A DNA stretch of 64,000 nucleotides, from NCBI RefSeq assembly GCF_002099425.1, contig NW_018344184.1, positions 2,943,001-3,007,000 on the forward strand. Reading direction: 5' to 3'. A program made the translations under genes and the position numbers. Below are positions 31,806 to 42,134 of the stretch, one piece after another (the first letter of the stretch is position 1; every line of letters starts with the position of its first letter). The notes under the pieces are model-generated. The model saw only the letters and a program-made list of their open reading frames with translations, was not told the origin of the DNA and did not search any database. The stretch comes from Phascolarctos cinereus. Taxonomy: Eukaryota; Chordata; Mammalia; Diprotodontia; Phascolarctidae.

Positions 31806-32698
31806 ACTCTCTTTCCTTGATACCTCTTAAAAAGAAGAAAGAATAGTATCTGTATTGGTGACTTTAGAAATTTTCCCCCCTGAAGTAAGAGGACCACACC
31901 CAATGCCCATCTGAGGTTCTTTCTAGTCCTATGATTCTGATATAGCATACTGTCACTTATCTGATCAAATGACTGGAAGATGGTGTAATGCAAGGTTTAG
32001 TCTGTCTGAAAATGAAAAAAAAAATCCACCAACCTTCTTTGTCTGTGCTTATTATACTGGTGCTGACCTTGATCCCCTACCTATCACAGTTCACCATTTA
32101 TCCCCATTTCCTGAATAAGTCTTCCCCACCCCCAACCCAAGACCATCTCTGATGTCCAGAAGGCCTTATGTATCATCTTCAGGCTGGATGGATTCAGTTC
32201 TAAGATCCATTAATACTTTCAGTATTGGCTAATATGTTTGTCTGATCTTGCATTTAAATGCATTTCTCCAAAATCGAATTCCCAAATTGTTTTAAATTCT
32301 CCATTAGAATCATTTGGGGTATTTAAAAATGCATGAGGGCTTGATGACTTCTGATGGGAACCTGTCAGTCACTGCAGATGACTGCAGTTAGGGTGCTGTG
32401 GTGATGAGTACTTGAGCTTCTACATGACTTAAGTAAAATCTTCTGTGGCCTGAGTGATCTCTTAACATGTCTCTAATTTAATGCTCTTATCAGCTAATCC
32501 AGTTTGAAATCCAGACAGCATCGCTTTGTAAGGGTGTGGTGGACTGTCTTGGATAAAATAGGGACTTCTTTTAAGCACTTTTCCATGAGAACAAGATGAG
32601 GACAAGCCATTTACCCTGGTCATCCAAATAGCATCTGAAATTCAACCTATAAATGAGTTTGGTATCTAAATCAACATGATCATTAAAAAATCAGGAGA

Positions 32699-32699
<1 letters not shown>
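31806..32699. other. Low-repeat block
   Basis: A short MIR3-like tail may lie at 31900-31945 ('gaggttctttctagtcctat'). From about 32200 the sequence is unique, with the 14-bp palindrome TGCATTTAAATGCA at 32249-32262 and TAAT-containing words. No coding signature. Confidence 0.45.
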
Positions 32700-32738
<39 letters not shown>

Positions 32739-32793
32739 ATGCATGTGCATGCACTTGCGCACACATATGTGTGTGCATGCTCATGCGCATGCA
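32700..32793 (+). repeat. (GT)n with GCATGC tail
   Basis: About 36 bases of GT run into alternating 'gcatgcatgtgcatgcac' and 'gtgtgtgcatgctcatgcgc', so about 94 bases are nearly continuous purine-pyrimidine alternation. Confidence 0.95.
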
Positions 32794-32833
32794 TAACTGA
32801 ATTAAGTGAGAAAATGCCTTTTTGCCTTTACAA

Positions 32834-32990
32834 GTCAGCTAGGTGGAACAGTGGATAATGTGCCAGCCCTGTTGTCAGGAAAGCTGGCATTCAAATTCTG
32901 TCTCAGACACTTTCTAGCTGTGTAACCACAAGGGGCACATCACTTAACTGCTGCCTACCTCAGTTTCCCCATCTCTAAAATGGATGTTTA
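32834..32990 (+). mobile_element. MAR1/MIR-type SINE, head and core
   Basis: Sense: 'cagctaggtggaacagtgga', 'cattcaaattctgtctcaga', 'ctttctagctgtgtaaccac', 'ctcagtttccccatctctaa'. The 3' tail is not the RTE type. Confidence 0.78.
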
Positions 32991-32994
32991 AGGG

Positions 32995-33505
32995 GGATCA
33001 GGAAAAAGTAATTAAAGTAGGAGTCAGTCTGAGAAGCTGTCAAGTTCTTATTCCTGAACTCAGAGGACTGGTCAGAAGTTTCAAAATTGTTTTGAATAGC
33101 AGCAAAGGGGAATCCCACTGAACCAACCTAAAAATATTTGGCTTTAAAAAAGCCAAAACTTTGCTATAACTAAAATAAAAGCAAAACCAAAAACAACCCT
33201 AAGTCTCTCTGTTTTCTGCAGTATATATTATAGAAAACTTTTATAGCTATTTACTACTACAAAAATAAAGCAATCCAGTTGGTAGTAATTCAATGTCCTC
33301 CCCCCCTCCCAACTCTCCTCCACCACCGTGATAAATTTACCAATTCAGGGAAGCTGGATTAAACTGAGGTTTTCTACACTTGTGTGCTGGGGATTGGGGG
33401 ACTGGGATGTGTCAGCAGGGAGAACAGTTGTAATGTAATGTGATTAAAAGAAGGATGTCAGCATATACTCACTAAAGATATTCCATTGTAAGAAAACACT
33501 GTCAA
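32995..33505. other. No recognised feature
   Basis: Unique AT-rich sequence. A C-rich run lies near 33300-33320. Confidence 0.4.
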
Positions 33506-33509
33506 TACT

Positions 33510-33705
33510 CTGAGTGGAAAGTTCTGGACTTAAAGTCAAGAAACCAGAGTTCAAATCCCACCTTGGAACCCTTGCCAACTATTTTATCAAATGTTTGACA
33601 AATCACTTAACTCTCTGAGCCTCAGTTTGCCATATGTGTAAAATGGGAATAAATAACATCCTTTGTAATCACCTCACAGGATAGTTATAAGCAGCTGACA
33701 TTAGA
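33510..33705 (+). mobile_element. MIR-type SINE
   Basis: Sense: 'gttctggacttaaagtcaag', 'cagagttcaaatcccacctt', 'caaatcacttaactctctga', 'gtaaaatgggaataaataac', 'cacctcacaggatagttata'. Confidence 0.8.
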
Positions 33706-33714
33706 GCAGGGAAA

Positions 33715-33885
33715 AGCTCCTCCCCTGCCTCTGAAGTCAGAGAATAGAGGTTCAAACCCCACCTCTGATTGTTCTTTCTGTCTGACCTTTAACAAGGTAT
33801 AAAAATTTCCTGGGCCCCAGTTTCATCACCTACTAAACAAGAGCGTTGAACTAGATTGCATTTGAGTTCCCTTCTTTCTCACTCG
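33715..33885 (+). mobile_element. MIR3-like SINE
   Basis: Sense, directly after the previous copy: 'gcctctgaagtcagagaata', 'gaggttcaaaccccacctct', 'gggccccagtttcatcacct', 'ttgaactagattgcatttga'. Confidence 0.75.
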
Positions 33886-34520
33886 TTTACCGGGACACTA
33901 CTTCTCTATGTGCTATTTCTCTCAGAATATGTTTTCTGAGGGCAGAGGCTTATCCCCAGGTTAACCATGGTTTTGGACACATAATATTATAGATTTAATA
34001 AATATAAGTATATAAAACATAAATATATGTTTAATAATAAAATAAACTTAATAAACGATTTTAATCAATTTATACAGCAATGATCCTATGTCAAATGTGA
34101 GATTAGTATTGGCTCTTTCCGGGGATAGTGGTCCATCACGTGAAGGACAACCCAAATTTTATGTAGCATCCATTTTGATTTGTTTTCCCAATCCATTGAT
34201 ATTGGCTAAAGTTGATATTTCATCATCGCTGCTCTTGGAGTTGGGTTCCACGTTGCTAAAAAAAACCCACAAAAAAATTAAAAGATATAGAGTAGCTGCA
34301 AGTAACTAGAAGCTTTGTCTTTTTTTTTTTTTGAGATCATCCAAATGGATGCAAATTCTTTTCAAGTGAATACAATGATCTAGAAATATAGAACAAATCA
34401 GCCTCAACCTGATGCCTTTGCTAAACCATAGAGAGTACAGTTTATAATTCTCCCCATACAGATCCACCTCCTGCCTGAGGTTTCCCTTGGGCCTCTCTGC
34501 CTTATGCTTCTCCCTCTACA
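33886..34520. other. No clear feature
   Basis: An AATAAA-rich stretch lies at 33995-34060 and a T run at 34319-34333. No coding signature. Confidence 0.4.
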
Positions 34521-34524
34521 TTTT

Positions 34525-34665
34525 GCAGCTATGAAAACTGAAGCTAGAGATGTTAAATGTTTTGCCCCATGGCCTGGGGTGATTCAGAAACATGATGCAA
34601 AGAAAAGGAACTGAGATTCCTGACACCTAAGCCTGTGCTCTGACCACTAGACAACACAGCCTCCT
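34525..34665 (-). mobile_element. MIR-type SINE
   Basis: Antisense: 'gcagctatgaaaactgaagc', 'tagagatgttaaatgttttg', 'cctgtgctctgaccactaga'. Confidence 0.65.
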
Positions 34666-35555
34666 TATTACTCTCAATTTGAAAGAGAGACACTTCGGTG
34701 GGCACAATAAAGCTCTCAGGCATGGGTTTGGGGTATTATATTCCACAGCGGGGCTCCTTTTCATCCTGCAGGGAAATAGTCTTCCATTATAACCCTCAAC
34801 TCCAGGCAGAGCACAGTTAAGGACTGAATTAAGCTATTGCCCACAATTGCAATAAATTGGATGCAATGTCTTTTCGTTTCTTTTGAAGATATAATGACAA
34901 TACATAAGACTTACTTGAAGTGGAACAAATGTACTCAGCAGGCCGGCGGGAGCATAAATCTGTCTCTGACAACTGTAATAGAGCAAGGCGGACTGCTGCT
35001 TGTTAATCAAAAGTTTAAGTCTTAGCCTGAATAACCAAATTCGATTGATTTCCCCCCCCCATTTTTAAAAAGCCCAAATCAAGCCCGAGATTTAGATTCT
35101 GCTACAGACTTGTCGCTGCTCCTCTCCTGTTTCTTTTCCATTTCTCCTCCTGTTGGCTCATCTTTAATGTAAATGTACCTTATGGATTGTTGAACTTTCT
35201 AGAGACTCCTGCTGTGTTGATTAATTGCTAATGAATGCTAATGAAGGAGTGAGGTGAATATACACTATGATGTATTTAAGTGATGATTGATTAGGTTTAG
35301 CATTAGCTGTCAGGAGAGTACTTACCACATGCACAACAAGTCCATAAATATGCACAGGATTGTTAGCTAGCTCCCCCATGACTCTTTCTGGTCTTTTAAG
35401 TCAATCTCTGAGGTTCCCTGCAACAGGGAAAGGACTGCCCTTTCAGGCTTTTGTAACCAAAGTAAATTCTGCCCTTAGAAAAGATAGAACCTTTCCTAAC
35501 AGATTTTAATGAAACATTGATGATCAGTGACTACCTGTCAAAATGTCATTCCTCA
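34666..35555. other. Repeat-poor block, possible conserved non-coding element
   Basis: About 0.9 kb with no recognised transposon. It has closely spaced homeodomain-type words at 35219-35305 ('ttaattgctaatgaatgcta', 'tgatgattgattagg', 'cattag') and 'gttaatcaaa' near 34998. No open frame resembling a protein. Regulatory function is inferred from composition only. Confidence 0.35.
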
Positions 35556-35558
35556 ATG

Positions 35559-35630
35559 GTGTATGTGTGTGTATGTGCACACGTGCACGCGTGTGTGTGT
35601 ATGTGTCTGTGTGTGTATGTACGTGTGTTT
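35559..35630 (+). repeat. GT-rich alternating tract with GCACACGTGCACGCGTG
   Basis: Degenerate GTGTAT repeats around the self-complementary stretch 'gtgcacacgtgcacgcgtgt', again strongly alternating purine-pyrimidine. Confidence 0.93.
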
Positions 35631-35864
35631 TAAGGAAAAGTTAACTTCTAGAAAAGCTATTACTGTTATTTCTTTCCCATTCAAATTACCCCCAAGTTAT
35701 TCTTCATTTCATTGCTCATCTACTACTCAATGATTATTACTTTTGTCTGCCCACAATGCCAGAAGTCTAGAAGAAAAGAGAAAATGCAATTATCCCAAGT
35801 ACCTACACTTTGGCCTCTTATAGATGAAAACATCTGGAAGACTGACTGAATTTTTCAGCAGATT

Positions 35865-36030
35865 ATAGAATTACAGATTTAGAGCTGGAAAGGACTTTGG
35901 AGGTTACCTAGCTGATGAGGAAGGACAGACTCATGGAATCTGACTTGCCCAAGATCATATAGAGAATAAGTGGTAAAGATGAAAAATGAACCTAGGTCTT
36001 CTTGGTTTGATTCCAGTAATCTTTCCCTGG
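35865..36030 (-). mobile_element. MIR3-like SINE
   Basis: Antisense: 'ttacagatttagagctggaa', 'aggactttggaggttaccta', 'gacttgcccaagatcatata', 'gaacctaggtcttcttggtt'. Confidence 0.75.
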
Positions 36031-36455
36031 GTCTAGTCTTTATCGAATTCCCTAAATAAAAATGGCTCTTATACATAGGGAACAGCCTCTTTTGTGGGGG
36101 ATCCTTGGAATTCTTTCCCATTCAATGTACTGACACTGCACAGTCTTTTAGGTGATTGCCATAGAACTAATTAGACTCCCCTGATCTCCAGCTCTTTGAA
36201 TTTGTGTAGTCTTCCTGTATCTTGGTAATTACAATATGAAATTCATGTCTCTGCCTTCAATTCTTTTTATTTCCTGGATTAGAAGTAACCTCAGAGGTGA
36301 TAATGGATCCTCATCCAGCTTCAATATAAAATGGTACCTAAATGCATGATGACGTTAAGTTTGTATTAGACTAGATTGCTTTGGAAATCCTTTCCAATTC
36401 TGAGACTGTAATTCTGAAGCCACATCTTTTATCTTTTTCCAGCTTTATATCCTTC
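36031..36455. other. Mostly unrecognised
   Basis: A MIR3-like 3' tail in sense at 36360-36415 ('tagactagattgctttggaa', 'cctttccaattctgagactg'); otherwise nothing recognised. Confidence 0.45.
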
Positions 36456-36459
36456 TCTA

Positions 36460-36590
36460 ATAGAATTTAACAAACACTTCTCGAGAACCTACTATGCAAA
36501 GGCATACTATGCACAAGGCACTGGAGATCTGACATTAAAAAGAAAAAAAAAAGTCATCATCTTCAAAGAACATATGATATATCATTATAT
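36460..36590 (-). mobile_element. L2 LINE 3' end
   Basis: Antisense: 'tttaacaaacacttctcgag', 'aacctactatgcaaaggcat', 'aaggcactggagatctgaca'. A short local duplication ('actatgca' twice) lies inside. Confidence 0.65.
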
Positions 36591-36889
36591 CATTTTTTAT
36601 CTTGCCAAGAAAATTGCATGTACTCTACCATCTGACCAAGTGATCTTTCTTTTTCTTGCCTTCCTCTATATAACTCTCTTAAAAAAGGTTTTGTTGAGTA
36701 AATTCCCAACTACTAAACTCAAGGCTTCTTATAGTATGTGACTCTTGTGTATTCACAATTATGGCATTGCACTATTTTCCATTGCTCCATTTTCCTTTTG
36801 CTATAACTAGTACTACCATTGAAATACTACCCATATATTAACTATATTGTGAAATAATGGGCAATCTTATTGTCAGACCATGCCAGCCT

Positions 36890-37412
36890 CATACTCAATA
36901 AATTCCAGTAATAAATTAAATGCAAAATTCTCTATTTGGCATTAAAGCCCTTCAACACCCACTACTTCTCCTCCTACATTTCCCATCTTATTATACCTTT
37001 ATACCTCCCACATACTCTTTGATTCAGTGACACTGGCTTCCTGGCTGTTCCATGAGCAAGACACTCCATCTTTCAGTTCCAGTCATTTTCTCTGGCTGTC
37101 TCCAACGCTGGGAATGTTCTTCCTCCTCATCTCCATCTCCTGGCTTCGCCAACTTCCTTCAAGTTGCAACTAAAATCCCACCTCCCATGGATGAGAAGCT
37201 AATGCTTCTTAATTCTAATACCTTCTCTCTGTAGATCATTTCTTATTTATCTTGTATATAGCCTCTTTGTACACAGTTACTTTCATGCTGTCTCCCCCAT
37301 TAGATAGTAACCTCCTCAGGGGCAGGCACTGTCTTTTGCCTTTCTTTGTATGCCTACAATGTGCCTGACGCATAGGATCTATTTAATAAAGACTTATTGA
37401 ATGATTGACTTA
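36890..37412 (+). mobile_element. L2 LINE 3' part
   Basis: Sense L2: 'aaattctctatttggcatta', 'ctggctgtctccaacgctgg', 'gaatgttcttcctcctcatc', 'tcaagttgcaactaaaatcc', 'cctcaggggcaggcactgtc' and terminal 'aataaagacttattgaatga'. More than 500 bp of ORF2 end and 3' UTR. Confidence 0.88.
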
Positions 37413-37800
37413 TTTTTTATTTTATCTTACCTTATTTTTGTATGTGAAGAACAGTCATATGTGACAACCAGAGTACATAACTGTTTCTACCTAAACTACT
37501 ACACTAATAACTTTGGAATCAAGTACATCTGCCAAATTAAATATTAAATAATAGCAGAAGGAGAGGGTGATTAACAGGTGTGAGATCTTCTCAGATGAAA
37601 TTTGAAAAATAAATGAGTCAATGAGGTGTAGAGATTCTAGGTGGCAGGAATTCTTAAGGAGGTTCTGAATTTTAAAAAAAAAGGGTCAACCCTAGTATTG
37701 CATTCAAGTATGACCAGTTATGATTTAGGGAAGTGATATAAAGAATGCTATAATAGCAAGAGCAGTGGTATCAAACTCAAATAGAAATGGGGAGGCACTA
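37413..37800. other. No recognised feature
   Basis: AT-rich sequence immediately 5' of a SINE insertion. Confidence 0.4.
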
Positions 37801-37811
37801 AACTGTACATG

Positions 37812-38080
37812 GGGGCAGCTACGGGGTGCAGTGGGTAGAGTACTAGGCCTAGAGTCAGGAAGACTCATTTTCATGAGTTCAAATCCAGCCTCAGACATTT
37901 ACTAGCTATGTAACCCTGGGCAAGTCATTTAACCTTGTTTGCCTCAGTTTCCCCATATGTCAAGTGAGTTGGAGAAGAAAATGTCAACTACTGCAGTATC
38001 TTTGCCAAGAAAATTCCAAATGGGGTCACAAAGAGTCAGACATGACTGAAAAATGACTGAACAATAAGAAAAACTAAAAG
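37812..38080 (+). mobile_element. MAR1-type SINE, full length with target duplication
   Basis: Sense, 269 bp, from 'ggggcagctacggggtgcag' through 'gagttcaaatccagcctcag', 'accctgggcaagtcatttaa' and 'tatctttgccaagaaaattc' to the RTE-like tail and A-rich end. Flanked by actgtacatg at 37802-37811 and 38081-38090 (10/10 identical). Confidence 0.95.
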
Positions 38081-38269
38081 ACTGTACATGAGGATTCCTG
38101 CATGCTGCACATTCACTTAGAAAATAACATATTAGCATTATTTCTGTTGTATTTTTTATGTATTTTGTTAATATTTCCCAGTTACATTTTGATCTAGGTC
38201 TAGCCATTTTCAGAATGTTAAGAGCAGAGTGTTTGTCACTTCTGAGCTAGAGTATCAATGGACAGCATA

Positions 38270-38440
38270 ACATCATAGCTATGGAGTTTGAAGGAACCAT
38301 AAATGTTGTCTAGTTCAACCTCTTTCATTTTGTAGATGAAATTGTGGCCTAGAGAAGTTGTGACTTTCAGAAGGTCATATGTAGTGAGTCATAGAGATAC
38401 AACTCAAATTCAGAGGTTCTTGAAGCCAAATCCAACACAT
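38270..38440 (-). mobile_element. MIR3-like SINE
   Basis: Antisense: 'catagctatggagtttgaag', 'ttgtctagttcaacctcttt', 'cattttgtagatgaaattgt', 'cctagagaagttgtgacttt'. Confidence 0.72.
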
Positions 38441-39904
38441 TTTCCCTAGAGCCATATTTAAGTAGAAGCTAAGAAATTGTATGTTTTCACTTTGAAGGCC
38501 AAGGTAATCACTATTACACAGGAAAAGGCCTTTTTATTAAAATCAATCTATCTACATAAAGGAAGTAACTTCACATACAGGATGACTTTATGGAGAATGA
38601 CCTCCCAGGTCCAATAAAGCATCAATGAGAAAACAGAAGAAGTGGACACCCAACCAATATTTACCAGAGATGTTTATTGACTCTACAAGCATAATCATCA
38701 ATGTGCAAATAAGTACAGAGTTGTTCTGGGGAAAGGTTACTGAATTTGATGAATTTGTTTTCACATGGTTTTAGAAGTTTTTTTTCTACAGCTAGAATTT
38801 TAGCTACAACTCTTTAAAATTATTGAATCTTTTTTTAAAATATAAACTGTAGGAAAACCCCCCTGGGGATTAGAAGGATTCCTCTTTATTTTAAGCATTT
38901 GGGGACCAATTAAAGTTATTTGAGGTTTTTTTCCCCTCTATTTCAGAGGACATTTACTATGCAGAGATTCCCCTCTCAGGTTAATAAATTATTTGATGGA
39001 CTATTCTTTTAGAATTTCCCTCCATAGTTCAGTCAGTATCATAAGTATCTTAGATCAATCCACATACCCACAACCTAGTGACTCACAACACATGTTGTCT
39101 AGTTGCTAAAAGGGCATATCACACACAGGCAAAAACTGAAACTTTGCTAATAGTGAAACTCAGTTAACAAGTCTTTCCCTCATTATTCCACTTGTCACAT
39201 TCTGGGGTGTTATTGTCTCAGACTTCTCATTATCAGATCATTAGTATGCTCTTCCATATAGCATGTTTGTTTTTAAAGTTCCTCTTAAAGGCCTACTAAC
39301 AAAATTTCACCATGTACATTTTACAGAACTTTTATCTGAGAAAGTTGTGTCATCTCCATTGAAATGTCAATCGCCATTTTTTAAATGAGTAACCCAGTAA
39401 TTAGGACCCAAAATTCAAGAGGGTACAAATGAATTGTAGAAGAGACAGAAAAAGAAATGGCTGGGGGAAGAGGTGGGAGAGTTTCCTCATTAAATTCCTT
39501 CTCAGTATTCACTTATTAAGTTTCTAAATGCCAGCAGACAAAAGAGAGAATAAATGGAGAAGCAGTGACTGAGGGGGATGGTGTGTATAAGGCTTGACCA
39601 ACCACTTAATTTGGGGTGAATCACAATATTTAATTTTGATAAAATTGTTATGGACTAAACAGATTGGATGATTTTGAGATTTTACCTGTAAGAAAGGGCT
39701 TACAGGGTCTAAAGTGGGTGGATAGGTATGTCTGCAGGCATCCCTTTTACCTCATCAGCTAATGTCCCAAGTATTGTATCAGAGAAGAGTCATAGAATGA
39801 TAGAAGCTGGAAGAAGCCCATACAACCCCTCCATTTTTCAGATCATCTGTTATGATCTGAAAATGGACAAGACAGGATGCCTCAAAAAACTATTCTGGAG
39901 GTGT
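38441..39904. other. Low-repeat block
   Basis: About 1.4 kb with only a short MIR3-like head at 39788-39848 ('gtcatagaatgatagaagct'). No coding signature. Confidence 0.45.
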
Positions 39905-40315
39905 AATGGGTAGAATTAGCAAGGGAGGGCATCAGTAATGTCTGGGCAGCTGTATTTCCCGAGAAGTTGCTACCACACTCTGCTATTAATATTGTCAAAG
40001 GTCTGTGTTAGATCAGGAAGAGTCACGTATAGCAGATGGTACTTTTCACATGCTTTTTCCTGAGGCTTGTGGAGAGTAAAGATCAAGTCCAGGGAAATGC
40101 ATCCTACTTTGCAACCACACAGACTCTTCAGAAGAAATGAACTTTAGCTCATGAGGCAGGAGCCAGCTGAAAGGATTCTTGCCAGAGCATTCTCAAGAAT
40201 AGATTGACAGGAGATTGCCCGAGACATTTTCACACTCCAATCTGCCATCCTTTGTCTTGCACAGAGGGATGATAATTGTGGCTCCAAAGCCACTTGTCAT
40301 GGTATCATCCCCAAA
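39905..40315 (-). mobile_element. LINE reverse-transcriptase fragment
   Basis: Minus-strand pieces read 'KTKDGRLECENVSGNLLSIL', 'ENALARILSAG' and 'SLDLIFTLHKPQEKACEK', aligned to the motif NKGDRSDCNNYRGISLLS...KVFARVLLNRL...MIF.LRQLQEKC of vertebrate non-LTR reverse transcriptases. These elements are often reported to end in the 'RAHIGLISHSRTH' tail seen at 12842-13130, so this may be the same family. Stops and indels show it is dead. Confidence 0.7.
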
Positions 40316-40469
40316 GACATAAAATAAGTGAAAAACCATAGAATCAAAAATTCAAAAGGCTGGAGGGAAGGCCCTGGTCATCTGATCCAGGTCACAGAAT
40401 CCAGGTGGATCTATGTCTAATCCTTGTAGGACAGATGACTATCTCATATTCCTGAATGCTTAAGCTCAG

Positions 40470-40575
40470 CTCCTTCAGTTCAGGGATTATCTTGATTTTT
40501 GTATCTGTATTTCTAGCACTTAGCACAGGGCTTGGCACATTTTAAGTGCTTAATAAGTGCTTTTCTGCATTCATA
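40470..40575 (+). mobile_element. L2 LINE 3' terminus
   Basis: Sense: 'gttcagggattatcttgatt', 'tctagcacttagcacagggc', 'ttggcacattttaagtgctt', 'aataagtgctttt'. Confidence 0.75.
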
Positions 40576-41130
40576 CACTCCCTACCAATTTTTCAGCATC
40601 TCAGAGTTGAGATTCCATAGTTAACATAACCTGTTTTAAACACCTGATAATTAAGTCCCTCTTTATGTCCAGTCAAAATCAATGCAATTCTATTTTAAGT
40701 TCATCTCCCCTTGTTCCCCCTAGGAGAAATCAAGAAAGTCCATTTGTATCAGGTGGCTTTTGAACTGAACTCTACCCTGCCAGCCTATGAGGCTCACTTG
40801 ACACCAAGACATCATGGTTCATTTTGTGGTGCCAGGGAAGAATCAGGAAAATGGGTGACTGACTTACTCTGGGATGTGAGTGTACTGCCTTGGCTCACAG
40901 GTTACCCATGCTTCAGTATGGCCCTTGTGGACTTCGACAGTGACAATGTGAATGTTTCATAGGCACTAAGGGAGTATTGATATCTGCTTAGGTATCAGTA
41001 CTTGTAGCTCCCCAGGAACTCGGATAGCCTGGATAGCATCAAAGTGACCCACCGGAGGGATCATCAATGGGGGAAAGGAGGGATGCTCAAGCTTGGCTTG
41101 GAGGATAGAGGGCACCAGGGCTTCAGATGA
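40576..41130. other. No recognised feature
   Basis: Somewhat GC-richer than the surroundings from 40740. The 83-codon frame at 40711-40962 shows no domain. No repeat recognised. Confidence 0.45.
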
Positions 41131-41139
41131 AAAGCTATA

Positions 41140-41142
41140 CAT

Positions 41143-41201
<59 letters not shown>

Positions 41202-41220
41202 TATATCTCATGATGAAAGA
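41140..41220. repeat. (TA)n microsatellite
   Basis: About 45 bases of uninterrupted TA between degenerate ACATA repeats. Confidence 0.96.
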
Positions 41221-41239
41221 TATATGTGTATATATCTTA

Positions 41240-41457
41240 AACAACTAACTGAGTTTGAATCCTGCCTCAGATAACTTACTAGTTAAGTGACCTTGGGTAA
41301 GTCACTTAACTTGTATGTACCTTAGTCTCCTTCTTTGTCACATGTGGATAATGATAACACATATCTTTAAGGGTTATTTTGAGGATAAAATAAGATATTT
41401 GTAAAGTACTTTGCAAATCTGTGAGCACCATTCAAATGCTATATGTTATTATCATCA
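41240..41457 (+). mobile_element. THER/MIR-type CORE-SINE
   Basis: Sense: 'gagtttgaatcctgcctcag', 'gaccttgggtaagtcactta', 'atgtggataatgataacaca', 'aagtactttgcaaatctgtg', 'aatgctatatgttattatca'. Confidence 0.82.
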
Positions 41458-41525
41458 TAGGAAAATTATAGAACTATAGATTTAAAGCTGAAAAAAATCT
41501 TGGAGGTCATTGAGTCCTCCTTAAA
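41458..41525 (-). mobile_element. MIR3/L3-like fragment
   Basis: Antisense: 'aactatagatttaaagctga', 'ttggaggtcattgagtcctc'. Only the end is kept. Confidence 0.6.
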
Positions 41526-41529
41526 CGCC

Positions 41530-42130
41530 CCCTGGCTCCCTCTCTCTCAGCTGAGAACTTTTCCTCCTATTTTTAAAGAAAAAAAATGAAGCCTTGTGTT
41601 GGCCTCCTTTTTTTCCCCCTCTTACTCATCTTCTATGGTACTTGTACCTTTCTGCTACTTCCTCCTCCTTTACCTCTGTCTCATGTGGTGAAGTGGTCTT
41701 ACTCCCTACCGAGGCTAACCTCACTACTTTTCAAGCAATTCCATCCTATCCTGTCTCCTCTAACAGATTCTTCCCTCTATCTTCTCCACTCTTTCACTTA
41801 TTTTCAATCTCTGCCTCCCTACTGGCTCATGTCCTACTGCCTACAAACTTCCCTATCCTGAAAAAAAACCCTTCAATTGAGTCTTCCATCCCTGCTATTG
41901 TCCCTATGTCTCATCTTCCCTTTGTGGCTGACCTCCTATACTACGTGGCCCTACTTGCTATCACTCTTTTTTTAACCCTTCATAATCTGAAACAGTTCTT
42001 ACCAAAGTTATTAATGATCTCTTAGTTTCCGAAGCCAATAGCCTCTTCTCAATCCTCATTCTCCTTGACTTCTCTGTAGTCTTTGATACTGTTGATCACA
42101 CTCTCTTCCTTGATACTTTCTTATGTCTAG
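41530..42130 (+). mobile_element. L2 LINE, ORF2 reverse-transcriptase region
   Basis: From 42003 one frame reads 'KVINDLLVSEANSLFSILIL', then 'LDFSVVFDTVDHTLFLDTF', matching the L2/CR1 RT motif 'VTNDLL...LLDLSAAFDTVDHSLLL', including the first catalytic Asp ('FDTVDH'). Upstream (41590-42000) is pyrimidine-rich, as in the preceding L2 coding part. Frame changes occur. The 143-codon frame at 41594-42025 is a chance frame inside this LINE. Confidence 0.75.
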
Positions 42131-42134
42131 GTTT

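Noticed and set aside
41594-42025. 143-codon frame, the longest in the window
   Set aside because: It runs through pyrimidine-rich L2 LINE sequence; the real L2 reverse-transcriptase frame is separate, near 42003-42130.
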